A stretch of 19,540 nucleotides of DNA from UM-FILTER-39-64 sp964367055. GTDB taxonomy: Bacteria > Patescibacteriota > Minisyncoccia > UBA6257 > UBA9933. A program made the position numbers and the translations under genes. Location: positions 1 through 19,540 of the forward strand of contig CAYIWD010000012.1 in NCBI GenBank assembly GCA_964367055.1, in the 5' to 3' direction. The notes beneath the pieces were generated by a model. That model did no database searches, was not told where the DNA came from, and worked only from the letters and a program-made list of their open reading frames with translations. Of the stretch, positions 13,127-19,540 are shown in pieces. Within the stretch, counting starts at the first letter, position 1. Each line of letters opens with the position of its first letter.

Positions 13127-14884
13127 TTATTTATCGGCTGTTGGTTCTTTTTTCTCTTCCAAAAGTTCTTCCGGATTCGTCGTAATAATTTTGTTTTCAA
13201 AATAAGAAGCGATAATTTGGATGGCCACGTGTTTCAAGCCGGCGAAAAACACGCCTTCGCCGACTTCGGCGTCAAGCAATAATCGTTTTTCCGGCTCTGA
13301 AAGATTAAAAGTTTTAGCTACAACTTCAATGCTCGCTGGCGATTGTTTTAATAATAATTGAAGCGCCGAATTGGTAATGATGGGCCGGCCATAAGCGGAT
13401 TCCAAAAAATCTTCAACATTTTGAGTGATAGTCGTTAAACCAAGATAATATTTTCTGCAACGTTTTGCCAGAGCAAAAAGAAAAGCAGCGCTATCCGGAT
13501 ATTTCATCAACCACCAGGCCTCGTCAATAATCATAATCCTTTTTTTAAAATCAGCCCTGATTAAATTCCAGATGAAACTTAAAACAATATACATCGCAAT
13601 CGGCCGCAGCTGCTCTTCTAAATCCCTGACAGAGAAAACAATCAAACGATTTTTAATATCAATATTAGTTGTCTTATTAGTGAAACCGGCATAACTTCCC
13701 TTGGTAAATCTTTCTAAACGCGTGGCTAAACCTTTGCCACCCTCCATATTTTCTAAAACGACCTGAAAATCTTCCAAAAGCGGCGGTGGAAGTTTAGTAA
13801 AGTCTTTTTTATCTGCCGTGATATCCCGAGATTCGTAGGTAGCGGTAACAGCCCGGTCTAAAATCGCTTCTTCTTCCGGCGTAATTACGCCCAGCATTAA
13901 TTTTATTAATCCGGTTAAATTAAGAATATGGGATTTGAAAATGTCAGCCGGGCTTTCCCCTTCCGGCACGATTGGAATATCAAAGGGATTAATTTGATTT
14001 TCTGATGTTAAAGAAATTTTAAAGAAACTGCCGCCGACTGATTCCGCCAGTTTTTGATACTCGTTTTCCGGGTCAATCACTAAAACATCAATGCCGAGCA
14101 TCATTGAACGAAGAATTTCTAATTTACAGGCATATGATTTGCCGGCGCCAGCTTTAGCAAAAACAACTGAATTGGCATTTTCCAAAGAAAAACGATCAAA
14201 AATAACCAAAGTGTTATTATGACGATTAATGCCATATAAAATTCCCTCATCAGAAGTTAAGTCAACTGAAACAAAAGGAAAAAGTGATGAGGCGGGACCA
14301 GAATTAAGCGGAGTGTGAATTAAAAGTTTATCGGAATTAATCGGCAAAGTTGAAGTAAAGCCCTCTAATTGCTGAAAAGTGGTTGGCTTAGCATAAACCA
14401 TTTGCGATTCAAACAAAGAATTTAATTTTTCCTCTAACTTATCCAAAGCAACCAAGCTTTCCGCATGAATAGTAATATAAACACCAACATTAAATAATTT
14501 TTCCTGCGCTTGCTGAAGCTGGTCTCTAAGCATTTCAATATCTTGAGAAGCAGTCTCTAAAACCGGATCTCTAACCAAGCCTTTTTCTTGACGTTCAATC
14601 AATTGGGCTTCAATTTGAGCGGTTTTTTTGCGAAGATTTCTTAAAGCCATGGCCGTATCTACCGGATGAATAAAAATTGAAATATCTAAAAGCTCGGCTA
14701 AATTAATAATTGAATTAAACCAACCGCTGGCTAAATATCTTGGGTAAGTAAAAAGGAAAATAGTTTTTATAAATTTATCGCCTAATTTTAAATAACTGGG
14801 ATTAATTTCAAGCCCAGCCGGCGCGATAATGTCCTTTATTTGTTTTTCTTCTCCTTCGTATGGTTGAGGAATTTTGATATCCAT
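13127..14884 (-). CDS. VirB4-family T4SS ATPase
   Basis: A 585-residue ATPase that powers pilus biogenesis or substrate transport at the inner membrane. The N-terminal third is helical with a coiled-coil-like stretch (about 85-132, rich in Gln, Glu and Lys). The motor domain has Walker A in FAKAGAGKSYACK (residues 243-255), VLVIDPENEY, Walker B RIMIIDEAWWLMK (449-461), and the VirB4/TraC signature segments CRKYYLGLTTITQNVEDFL and SALQLLLKQSP. I placed the start at ATG 14884, one base after the preceding stop, because the longer frame upstream adds residues that overlap the upstream gene in another frame. The missing N-terminal part seems to be supplied by the separate gene just upstream. Confidence 0.93.
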   Translation of the reverse strand: MDIKIPQPYEGEEKQIKDIIAPAGLEINPSYLKLGDKFIKTIFLFTYPRYLASGWFNSIINLAELLDISIFIHPVDTAMALRNLRKKTAQIEAQLIERQEKGLVRDPVLETASQDIEMLRDQLQQAQEKLFNVGVYITIHAESLVALDKLEEKLNSLFESQMVYAKPTTFQQLEGFTSTLPINSDKLLIHTPLNSGPASSLFPFVSVDLTSDEGILYGINRHNNTLVIFDRFSLENANSVVFAKAGAGKSYACKLEILRSMMLGIDVLVIDPENEYQKLAESVGGSFFKISLTSENQINPFDIPIVPEGESPADIFKSHILNLTGLIKLMLGVITPEEEAILDRAVTATYESRDITADKKDFTKLPPPLLEDFQVVLENMEGGKGLATRLERFTKGSYAGFTNKTTNIDIKNRLIVFSVRDLEEQLRPIAMYIVLSFIWNLIRADFKKRIMIIDEAWWLMKYPDSAAFLFALAKRCRKYYLGLTTITQNVEDFLESAYGRPIITNSALQLLLKQSPASIEVVAKTFNLSEPEKRLLLDAEVGEGVFFAGLKHVAIQIIASYFENKIITTNPEELLEEKKEPTADK

Positions 14885-14885
14885 T

Positions 14886-15515
14886 TTAGTTTGTTTTTTT
14901 CTCAATTGTTTCCGGATTATAAAGATTATAAAACAATTCAATTAATTCTTCGTCATTTAAAGCCACCACTCGCAAGCCAATTTGGCTTAAGCCATTAATA
15001 ACCTGATCGGTTCTTTGATTAAGTTGAACCATTTTCTGTTCCAGGGTTTCTTCCGGAGTGAGTATCTTTGTTTTCATTCCTAATTTAAATAAATCAATTA
15101 TTTTTTTACCGCCAGTAGGAATTATAATCGGGTCATAAGGAACAACAACGAAAAAAGTTTTTGCCATCACTGCGTTTAACTCCACAAAAGAGCGGATAAA
15201 TTCAGTGTATTCAGAAATCTGATTTTTTAAAAGTTCGTTAGTTTCCGACGACTGACGTTCAGATAATTTATTAAGATAACTATCAATATTCAATTTTCGG
15301 GAGTGAATAATAATTTGGACCGAAAAATCTAAAGTATTTAAAAAATTAGAATAAGCGTAAAGAATAATATTTTGTTCTTCCTCTGATTTTAATTCAAAGT
15401 TAATTCCGGAAACCATAAGTATCCGACGAAGACTGCCATTTTTTAAAATCGCCGTCCCCTCATGAATATTTTCAATTTTTACAAATTGTTGCGTTGGTTG
15501 AGCTTCCTTAGGCAT
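14886..15515 (-). CDS. VirB4 N-terminal/TraC-like protein, separate subunit
   Basis: A 209-residue soluble protein that begins FVKIENIHEGTAILKNGSLRRILMVSGINFELKSEEEQN, a pattern typical of the N-terminal domain of VirB4/TraC proteins, and ends near the region that normally precedes the motor. No P-loop is present. It ends one base before the VirB4 ATPase start (TAA-A-ATG), so the two are almost certainly translated together and probably form one functional ATPase unit. Domain splitting of VirB4 is known in Patescibacteria-type loci, where the piece is called TraC-like; a simple frameshift is unlikely because the downstream gene has its own clean start and conserved helical N-terminus. Confidence 0.8.
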   Translation of the reverse strand: MPKEAQPTQQFVKIENIHEGTAILKNGSLRRILMVSGINFELKSEEEQNIILYAYSNFLNTLDFSVQIIIHSRKLNIDSYLNKLSERQSSETNELLKNQISEYTEFIRSFVELNAVMAKTFFVVVPYDPIIIPTGGKKIIDLFKLGMKTKILTPEETLEQKMVQLNQRTDQVINGLSQIGLRVVALNDEELIELFYNLYNPETIEKKTN

Positions 15516-15521
15516 AATTTT

Positions 15522-15545
15522 TAGCCACTAGCGACTAGCCACTAG
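15522..15545. repeat. CACTAG-word inverted repeat, VirB4 side
   Basis: A 24-base element of the words TAGCCACTAG and GACTAGCC. It is the inverse of 15920-15943 except at two positions (15532 and 15535). On the minus strand it supplies the TAG stop of the four-helix-bundle gene. Confidence 0.9.
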
Positions 15546-15904
15546 TAATTAGTTTTTAATTTTGTTAACAACGAATTTAACATTTTCATTATTTCGTTTA
15601 AAAGCACTTCAGCTTTAATAAATTCTTTTTCCGGTGCTAATTTTAGTTCTTTGGATAATAATAACTGAGTTTCTAATTCCGCACCAGACCCAAAAGCAAT
15701 AGAAATAAATTGTGCGTATTCCTTCCGGTGTTTTCTAACAAAGCCTTCTGCGATATTAGATGGGATAGAAACAGCGCAGCGACGAATTTGAATTGTTAAG
15801 GCATATATTTCAGATTTTGGAAATAAATCTGTTAGTTTATAAATTTCTTTAACTAAATTAAATGATTTTTGCCAAACAATTAAATCTTTGTATGAATTTA
15901 TCAT
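15542..15904 (-). CDS. Four-helix-bundle protein, 23S rRNA IVS (S23)/Avd-like (4HB-1)
   Basis: A 120-residue member of the S23 four-helix-bundle family. The signature is complete: YKDLIVWQKSFNLVKEIYKL, the FP-x-SEIYALTIQIRRCAVSIPSNIAEGF core, then KEYAQFISIAFGSGAELETQLLL. Proteins of this family are encoded inside intervening sequences of 23S rRNA genes and include Avd, the accessory protein of diversity-generating retroelements; the biochemical role is a basic-surfaced bundle that may bind nucleic acid. No reverse transcriptase or rRNA is here. I chose ATG 15904 over the GTG at 15913 since the latter lies in the flanking repeat. The gene interrupts the PrgI-VirB4 gene pair and is bracketed by inverted CACTAG-word repeats that also contain its stop codon and that of the PrgI-like gene. 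Confidence 0.9.
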   Translation of the reverse strand: MINSYKDLIVWQKSFNLVKEIYKLTDLFPKSEIYALTIQIRRCAVSIPSNIAEGFVRKHRKEYAQFISIAFGSGAELETQLLLSKELKLAPEKEFIKAEVLLNEIMKMLNSLLTKLKTNY

Positions 15905-15919
15905 ATTTATCACTAGTGG

Positions 15920-15943
15920 CTAGTGGCTAATCACTAGTGGCTA
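15920..15943. repeat. CACTAG-word inverted repeat, PrgI side
   Basis: Partner of 15522-15545. In the minus-strand RNA the two differing positions become G-U pairs, so the 24-base stem would be unbroken. A further run of the same words extends to 15911. The PrgI-like gene's TAG stop (15941-15943) lies in it. Confidence 0.9.
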
Positions 15944-16465
15944 CCTATAATCTATACGACGAGCCATATCTTTCTCTCCACTAATTTTTCTAAAGAGCTG
16001 ATATCTTTCTTGAGGATTTTTACCCCAGTAAGACACCGATAATCTTTTTTCTCTTTTAGCGATAGGCGTTTTGGTGGTCATTAGTTCCTGCCAAAGTTTT
16101 TTGACTGAAGGCACCACCCCCGGCATACCCGAAAAATAATCAGCCAGGGTTTTTCTTTTTTCTTCAATGGAAATAACTTTTTCTTCGCTAGCGCGCTGCC
16201 AAAGATAAAATCTGGGCCTCCAAAAAAAACCAAAAGCCGATAAGGCGATTCTCTCTAACGGCTGGCCATTATATTTGATAAAAGCCAAAGAAACCGCTAT
16301 TGCTCCAAAAATAGCAGTTAGTATCAGCCAGAGCCATAATTGCAAAATAAAATATAACATAAAACTGAAACCGCCAGCCACTGCCAAATATAAAAACTGC
16401 TTTATAGTCAAAGGCCCGACAATTTTATTTTCAACTTCAATAAACTGAGGAATTTGAAATTGCAT
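15941..16465 (-). CDS. PrgI-family T4SS membrane protein (VirB3-like position)
   Basis: A 174-residue inner-membrane protein. The start MQFQIPQFIEVENKIVGPLTIKQFLYL is the typical PrgI-family opening, followed by two adjacent transmembrane helices (about 27-44 and 45-64) with a short turn, then LAFIKYNGQPLERIALSAFGFFWRPRFYLWQR, also typical of PrgI proteins, and a basic cytoplasmic tail. By gene order next to VirB4 it corresponds to VirB3, which pairs with VirB4 in other T4SSs. Its stop lies within the repeat preceding 4HB-1, and its start follows the repeat that ends the 4HB-2 unit, so it is squeezed between two repeat-bounded inserts. Confidence 0.88.
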   Translation of the reverse strand: MQFQIPQFIEVENKIVGPLTIKQFLYLAVAGGFSFMLYFILQLWLWLILTAIFGAIAVSLAFIKYNGQPLERIALSAFGFFWRPRFYLWQRASEEKVISIEEKRKTLADYFSGMPGVVPSVKKLWQELMTTKTPIAKREKRLSVSYWGKNPQERYQLFRKISGEKDMARRIDYR

Positions 16466-16470
16466 AGTTT

Positions 16471-16503
16471 AGCAAAGCGCTAATCGCTAAGCGCAAAGCG
16501 CTT
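16471..16503. repeat. GCGCAAAG-word inverted repeat, PrgI side
   Basis: A 33-base element of the words GCAAAGCGC, TAATCGCT and AAGCGCAAAGCGCTT. It is an imperfect inverse of 16851-16879 (shared GCAAAGCGC and AGCGCAAA, spacing differs by five bases). It fills the gap between the stop of 4HB-2 and the PrgI-like start. Confidence 0.8.
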
Positions 16504-16850
16504 CATTGTAACGATTTAGAAAAATTTCTTATTTTTCTTATTAATCTTTCTGCCTTTTCGTACATCTCTTCTTTATCTTTTAATTTAAGGTATTTAATTT
16601 CATAAGCAAAATTTAAAATATTGACTGTTTCTAAAGTAGAGGCAATGGCTACATTTAAATATTTTTTAAAATTAGCCACTGAGCCGACTGAACCTTCGGC
16701 AATATTGTTTGAAATTGAAATAGTTGCCCTTCTTAATTGGTCACCTAATGCATATGTTTCATATTTTGGAAAATTATCGGCAATTCTATAACAATCTTTT
16801 GCGTAATCAACAGCCAACCTCCAAATTTCTAATTGTTCAAATCTAAACAT
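16503..16850 (-). CDS. Four-helix-bundle protein, S23/Avd-like, divergent (4HB-2)
   Basis: A 115-residue second member of the S23 four-helix-bundle family, clearly distinct from 4HB-1. It keeps FEQLEIWRLAVDYAKDCYRI, FPKYETYALGDQLRRATISISNNIAEG and the final helix, but the usual EFxxFLxxAxGSxxELETQL block is changed to NFKKYLNVAIASTLETVNIL. No catalytic residues are expected. The gene stands between the Pro-rich protein gene and the PrgI-like gene and is bracketed by inverted GCGCAAAG-word repeats that start one base beyond its ATG and at its stop. The two 4HB genes share architecture but use unrelated repeat words, which argues against simple tandem duplication. Confidence 0.87.
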   Translation of the reverse strand: MFRFEQLEIWRLAVDYAKDCYRIADNFPKYETYALGDQLRRATISISNNIAEGSVGSVANFKKYLNVAIASTLETVNILNFAYEIKYLKLKDKEEMYEKAERLIRKIRNFSKSLQ

Positions 16851-16879
16851 TAGCGATTTGCGCTATGCGCTTTGCGATT
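16851..16879. repeat. GCGCAAAG-word inverted repeat, Pro-rich side
   Basis: Partner of 16471-16503, made of TAGCGATTTGCGC and ATGCGCTTTGCGATT. It forms the leader of 4HB-2, ending at its ATG, and also begins two bases from the stop of the Pro-rich gene. Confidence 0.8.
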
Positions 16880-16882
16880 CGT

Positions 16883-17965
16883 CTACTTAAACGTTCTTAA
16901 ATCAATCATTTCTCCATCTCGCCCGGCTGGTTTTGGTTTTGGTGGTTCGACGCGACTCACCACAGGCGGTTCAATTTTTGTCGGCTCCGCCTTCGGTGGT
17001 TCGACGCGGCTCACCACGGGTGGTTCGGCGCGGCTTGCCATAAATGGTTTATCTAATGGTTTTTCAACCTCTGCTTTTTTTAACTCAGCAATTCTGCGTA
17101 AATCTAATACTGGTTTAGGAACCTCGGGCTTTACCAAAGGCAAATTTTCCGGCGGTGTTGCCTCTTTTTTTTCTTCCTTGGCTTCTGGGGCTTCTAGAAA
17201 TGGTGTAATTGGCGTCAAAAATTCGCTGTAATGGACAACTCTGACTTTTGGCGGTTCGACGCGGCTTGCCATATGCGGTTCTTTAGCTTTTCCGCCAATA
17301 TCCACTTTTGCCATTACTGATGGGGGCTTTTTTTCTTCTTGTTTTTTGAAAGCGCCAAATAATCCGCTTAATGATTTTTTCTTTTCTAAAAGCGGTTCAA
17401 ACTGGGTTTCTTTATGAATAATCATCGGCCCTTCCTCCTCTGGCTCACGCGCCTGCTCGCCAGCGGGCGCTGGCTCAAGAGCCCTCGCAGCTGAAGTCAG
17501 ACGAGGACCTAACTCTGGCAAATGCGGACTCTCTGGAATAATTTTCGGTGGTTCGACGCGGCTCACCACAGGCGATTTAATAATTTCCGGCACTGGTTGT
17601 TTACTCCTTAAATCAAGAACCTCCTCTGCTCCCGCAGGAGGGGCATAGACTTTTTCTAATTCGGATTTTATCGGGCTAAAAATTTTGCGGTTGATTTCCT
17701 GACTTAGCTCAGCGGAATGTCTAGGATTCAAATGAATGTTTTCTTGAATTTCCTGAGACAACTCTTCAACGGATATAAATCCTAAAATAACCAATCCTAT
17801 CAGCTGTTCAATTATTAATACTCTGTCTTCATCCAAATGATGAGTACGACAAAGTTGACGAACCATTTCAATGGCATTTTCAGAATCCGAAATATCCCTA
17901 AGTTTAATAGGTAATGAATCATATCTTTTTTGAATTTGTTCTTCGGTAAGTATTGAATAATCCAT
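16883..17965 (-). CDS. Helical N-domain plus Pro-rich repeat protein of the T4SS locus
   Basis: A 360-residue protein. Residues 1-105 form a helical domain (starting MDYSILTEEQIQKRYDSLP, with a segment IEQLIGLVILGFISVEELSQEI) that I do not recognise. The rest is disordered, rich in Pro, Glu and Lys, with five copies of a [MV]-[VA]-S-R-[VA]-E-P-P-[KV] motif and several DLR motifs (VLDLRSK, VLDLRRI, IDLRTF). It has no signal peptide or membrane helix, so is likely cytoplasmic. Position directly after the VirB6-like gene suggests a scaffold or adaptor of the secretion complex. Several DNA stretches are locally GC-rich with small palindromes (near 17459-17475 and 17621-17640), and the motif copies are near-identical at DNA level. 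Confidence 0.75.
   Translation of the reverse strand: MDYSILTEEQIQKRYDSLPIKLRDISDSENAIEMVRQLCRTHHLDEDRVLIIEQLIGLVILGFISVEELSQEIQENIHLNPRHSAELSQEINRKIFSPIKSELEKVYAPPAGAEEVLDLRSKQPVPEIIKSPVVSRVEPPKIIPESPHLPELGPRLTSAARALEPAPAGEQAREPEEEGPMIIHKETQFEPLLEKKKSLSGLFGAFKKQEEKKPPSVMAKVDIGGKAKEPHMASRVEPPKVRVVHYSEFLTPITPFLEAPEAKEEKKEATPPENLPLVKPEVPKPVLDLRRIAELKKAEVEKPLDKPFMASRAEPPVVSRVEPPKAEPTKIEPPVVSRVEPPKPKPAGRDGEMIDLRTFK
16941..17569 (-). repeat. Five copies of a 23-base SRVEPP-coding repeat
   Basis: Copies at 16941-16963, 16995-17017, 17019-17041, 17250-17272 and 17547-17569, all in the same frame and strand, sharing the core GGTTCGACGCG (one copy GGTTCGGCGCG). They encode SR[VA]EPP in the Pro-rich protein. 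Identity at synonymous positions points to recent spread by duplication or gene conversion. Confidence 0.85.
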
Positions 17966-17983
17966 GGTCTTTTATCTCTTAAC

Positions 17984-19525
17984 TTAAACTTGTGTCCAAT
18001 TAGTAGCTGGCGTACCCGGTGGTGAACCGGCTGGCGCAACCGCAGGAGCACCACAATTTGGGCAAGCTATAGTTGGTCTTTGTCTCTGTCGAATAACGTG
18101 TTGGCGGCAATTTTGGCACTCCCAATCTTGAACGCCGCCCTTTTTAAACAGTCCTGAACCGCCCTTAATTCCAGCCCAAATAGATTTGTGAAAACTTTGA
18201 TGTTGTCCTGGACCTCTATATGCCCGACCGAGATTTCTAAGGACTGGTATTCTACTAAGTCTCCCCTGGACTGCCATGCCAGTTCTCCCAATTGTCCCCT
18301 TAATTCCACCTTGAGTTGCCCAATTCTGCATTCGCTGGCTTGGCTGAGCAAAAGGATAGCCAGCTGTTCTCACCCCTTTTCTTCCCACCCAGCCGCCGAA
18401 AGATTTGCTAGCGCCTCGAGCCGCGCCATACGCCTCTTTAGCGCCCGTAATGCTAAATTTGTTTGCTATAAATAAACCGCCAATTAGCAAGGCGCCGACA
18501 ATCAACATCTGACCCACATGTGCGAAAAACCCCGGCTCAAGCGTGGTATTTTTTTGCGTCCCTTGAATCATAGCAGTTATCTCACCGCCAGCTTGGATAT
18601 TCGCAATTGATGCTGAAAGTTGGTTTAAATTATTACCAGTATTAATAACCAAAACAAGAAAAAATAACACTATCGGCGCAAAAAACGTCCAGCGTAAAAA
18701 TTCATCCCACCACTTTTGCCAATGTTTGGAAGTCGCCGGGAAAATCCACAACAGCCAAACAATCGGCATAATAATCAAAAGAATTGCTAAAGTCACCGCA
18801 CGGATTAAAAGCATAATAAAGATGGCAATAAAAACTAAAATAATTAAAAGAGTAAATATCAAAATAAAGAAAATACTAACTATGTATTTTAGCCAACACG
18901 ATAACTGGAATATGCCACAGCTAGAACCAGCGTTGGGATCTGTTTTAACTAGTTCTTGAGGCGCAAGAAGACCGGTTAATCCAGTGGCTAAATTTTTTCC
19001 CTGAAGTTGGGAAATAAAATAATCACTAAAAATATTGGAAACATTAATAAAGGCACCGGCGATAACCAAACTGAAATTAACTAAAAGCGCTGCCACAATC
19101 AGTTTCCAAAGCGTTTGTTTCATCGCATAACTTTGTAATCTGAAAATCGTGGCAAAGGCCATTACAATAATCGCCAAAACAAATCCGAGATTGGCAAAAC
19201 CAAGAACAGCACCGGCGCCGGCACTAACAATATTTAAATTCGTAATTTCCTTACCGATTTTAATACCCCACTCAATAAGCCAAGCAAACAAAGTCAAAAC
19301 ACTAGTGGCGATAGTGGCAAGGAAATATAAAAGACCGCCGGTTGTTTTTGCTTCCTGAGCCGCGGTCATTCCCGTGATATCAGTTGGGACCATATCAGTG
19401 CCAAAATACTGTTGGGCTGTCGGCTGTGCCGAAGCAATATTCGCCAACCCAAAAATCGCCACTGTCCCTACAAAGATAATAATTAGCAACCCTATTTTTT
19501 TACCCCGCATTTTTTCTTTAATCAT
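17984..19525 (-). CDS. VirB6/TrbL-like T4SS membrane protein with C-terminal zinc ribbon
   Basis: A 513-residue polytopic protein. A signal peptide (residues 9-33, ending ASAQP) leads to an outside segment, then hydrophobic helices at about 63-90, 105-128, 138-165, 213-262 (a long double segment) and 285-305 and 335-355, with KHWQKWWDEFLRWTFFAPIVLFF, a pattern of VirB6/TrbL-type channel proteins. The C-terminal 150 residues are Gly/Arg-rich and cytoplasmic and end in a C470-x2-C473-x14-C488-x2-C491 zinc ribbon. I use the ATG at 19525; the ATG at 19510 (MRGKKIGLL) is an alternative giving a more typical signal peptide. It heads the T4SS-like run; its promoter lies outside the window. Confidence 0.83.
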   Translation of the reverse strand: MIKEKMRGKKIGLLIIIFVGTVAIFGLANIASAQPTAQQYFGTDMVPTDITGMTAAQEAKTTGGLLYFLATIATSVLTLFAWLIEWGIKIGKEITNLNIVSAGAGAVLGFANLGFVLAIIVMAFATIFRLQSYAMKQTLWKLIVAALLVNFSLVIAGAFINVSNIFSDYFISQLQGKNLATGLTGLLAPQELVKTDPNAGSSCGIFQLSCWLKYIVSIFFILIFTLLIILVFIAIFIMLLIRAVTLAILLIIMPIVWLLWIFPATSKHWQKWWDEFLRWTFFAPIVLFFLVLVINTGNNLNQLSASIANIQAGGEITAMIQGTQKNTTLEPGFFAHVGQMLIVGALLIGGLFIANKFSITGAKEAYGAARGASKSFGGWVGRKGVRTAGYPFAQPSQRMQNWATQGGIKGTIGRTGMAVQGRLSRIPVLRNLGRAYRGPGQHQSFHKSIWAGIKGGSGLFKKGGVQDWECQNCRQHVIRQRQRPTIACPNCGAPAVAPAGSPPGTPATNWTQV

Positions 19526-19540
19526 TTTGATTGAAATAAT

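Noticed and set aside
14885..14941. N-terminal extension of VirB4 (19 residues)
   Set aside because: It overlaps the coding end of the preceding gene in another frame and has a composition unlike VirB4; TAA-A-ATG at 14884 is the natural coupled start.
15911..15945. Short regularly repeated words suggesting a CRISPR array
   Set aside because: The words are 8-10 bases with no unique spacers of constant length, and no cas genes are present.
15542..16850. Diversity-generating retroelement, because the four-helix-bundle proteins resemble Avd
   Set aside because: No reverse transcriptase, template repeat or variable repeat is visible in the window; S23-family proteins are much commoner than DGRs.
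15542..16850. Toxin-antitoxin pair formed by the two small genes
   Set aside because: Both are members of the same four-helix-bundle family, are separated by the PrgI-like gene, and show no toxin or DNA-binding antitoxin motif.
16872..17231. Forward-strand Gly/Ser-rich open frame
   Set aside because: It is the antisense shadow of the SRVEPP repeats and has no ribosome binding site or family resemblance.
1..19540. UGA recoded as glycine (code 25) as in Gracilibacteria
   Set aside because: Several well-identified genes end in TGA (for example 6711-6713 in holA), and none has internal TGA; the standard bacterial code fits.

Overview
The window is a low-GC, gene-dense stretch of about 19.5 kb that looks like a chromosome fragment of a Patescibacteria (Candidate Phyla Radiation, Parcubacteria-like) genome. 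The reasons are: housekeeping proteins at minimal length (IF-2 without its N-terminal extension, ValS without its C-terminal coiled coil, a short HolA); few Shine-Dalgarno sequences; tRNA genes without encoded CCA; and a long locus for a stripped-down type IV secretion (T4SS) or pilus machine built from VirB6-like, PrgI-like, split VirB4 and pilin-like proteins. UGA acts as a stop in several genes, so the UGA-recoding Gracilibacteria and Absconditabacteria are unlikely. The phylum call is inference from gene content; no rRNA is present.

Region 1 (1-2680, + strand): 3' part of valS, a PrsW-like intramembrane protease overlapping an Hsp20 gene, a hairpin terminator, then a GAF-domain protein with a decayed kinase dimerisation segment, a strong ribosome binding site and its own terminator. 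Region 2 (2685-5402, - strand): infB, rbfA, tRNA-Cys, tRNA-Leu and a SAM methyltransferase, probably one transcription unit, with a short tRNA 3'-end-like remnant after it. Region 3 (5360-6719): facing promoters, tRNA-Ser, a small Cys-rich membrane protein, tRNA-Pro, a 34-bp perfect palindrome acting as terminator, a reverse-strand membrane-anchored helical protein, and tRNA-Gly.

Region 4 (6711-19525, all - strand): read 5' to 3' on that strand it runs VirB6-like protein with a C-terminal zinc ribbon, Pro-rich repeat protein, four-helix-bundle protein (4HB-2), PrgI-like protein, four-helix-bundle protein (4HB-1), VirB4 N-terminal-like protein, VirB4 ATPase, small membrane protein, secreted protein, pilin-peptidase fusion, membrane-anchored beta-propeller, orphan sensor histidine kinase, mutM, holA. 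The VirB/PrgI/pilin part would build an envelope channel or pilus driven by the VirB4 ATPase, with the secreted, peptidase and propeller proteins on the outside. The kinase, mutM and holA follow on the same strand.

The most unusual feature is a set of short-word intergenic repeats. Three genes on the reverse strand (both four-helix-bundle genes and the histidine kinase) are each bracketed by inverted copies of a different word family, as if each were a single-gene cassette inserted between neighbours. For 4HB-1 the two copies pair over 24 positions and the only two differences would be G-U pairs in the coding-strand RNA. The four-helix-bundle family is the one encoded by 23S rRNA intervening sequences, which also have complementary ends, so these may be IVS-like elements living between protein genes. 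This is an inference needing comparative data.
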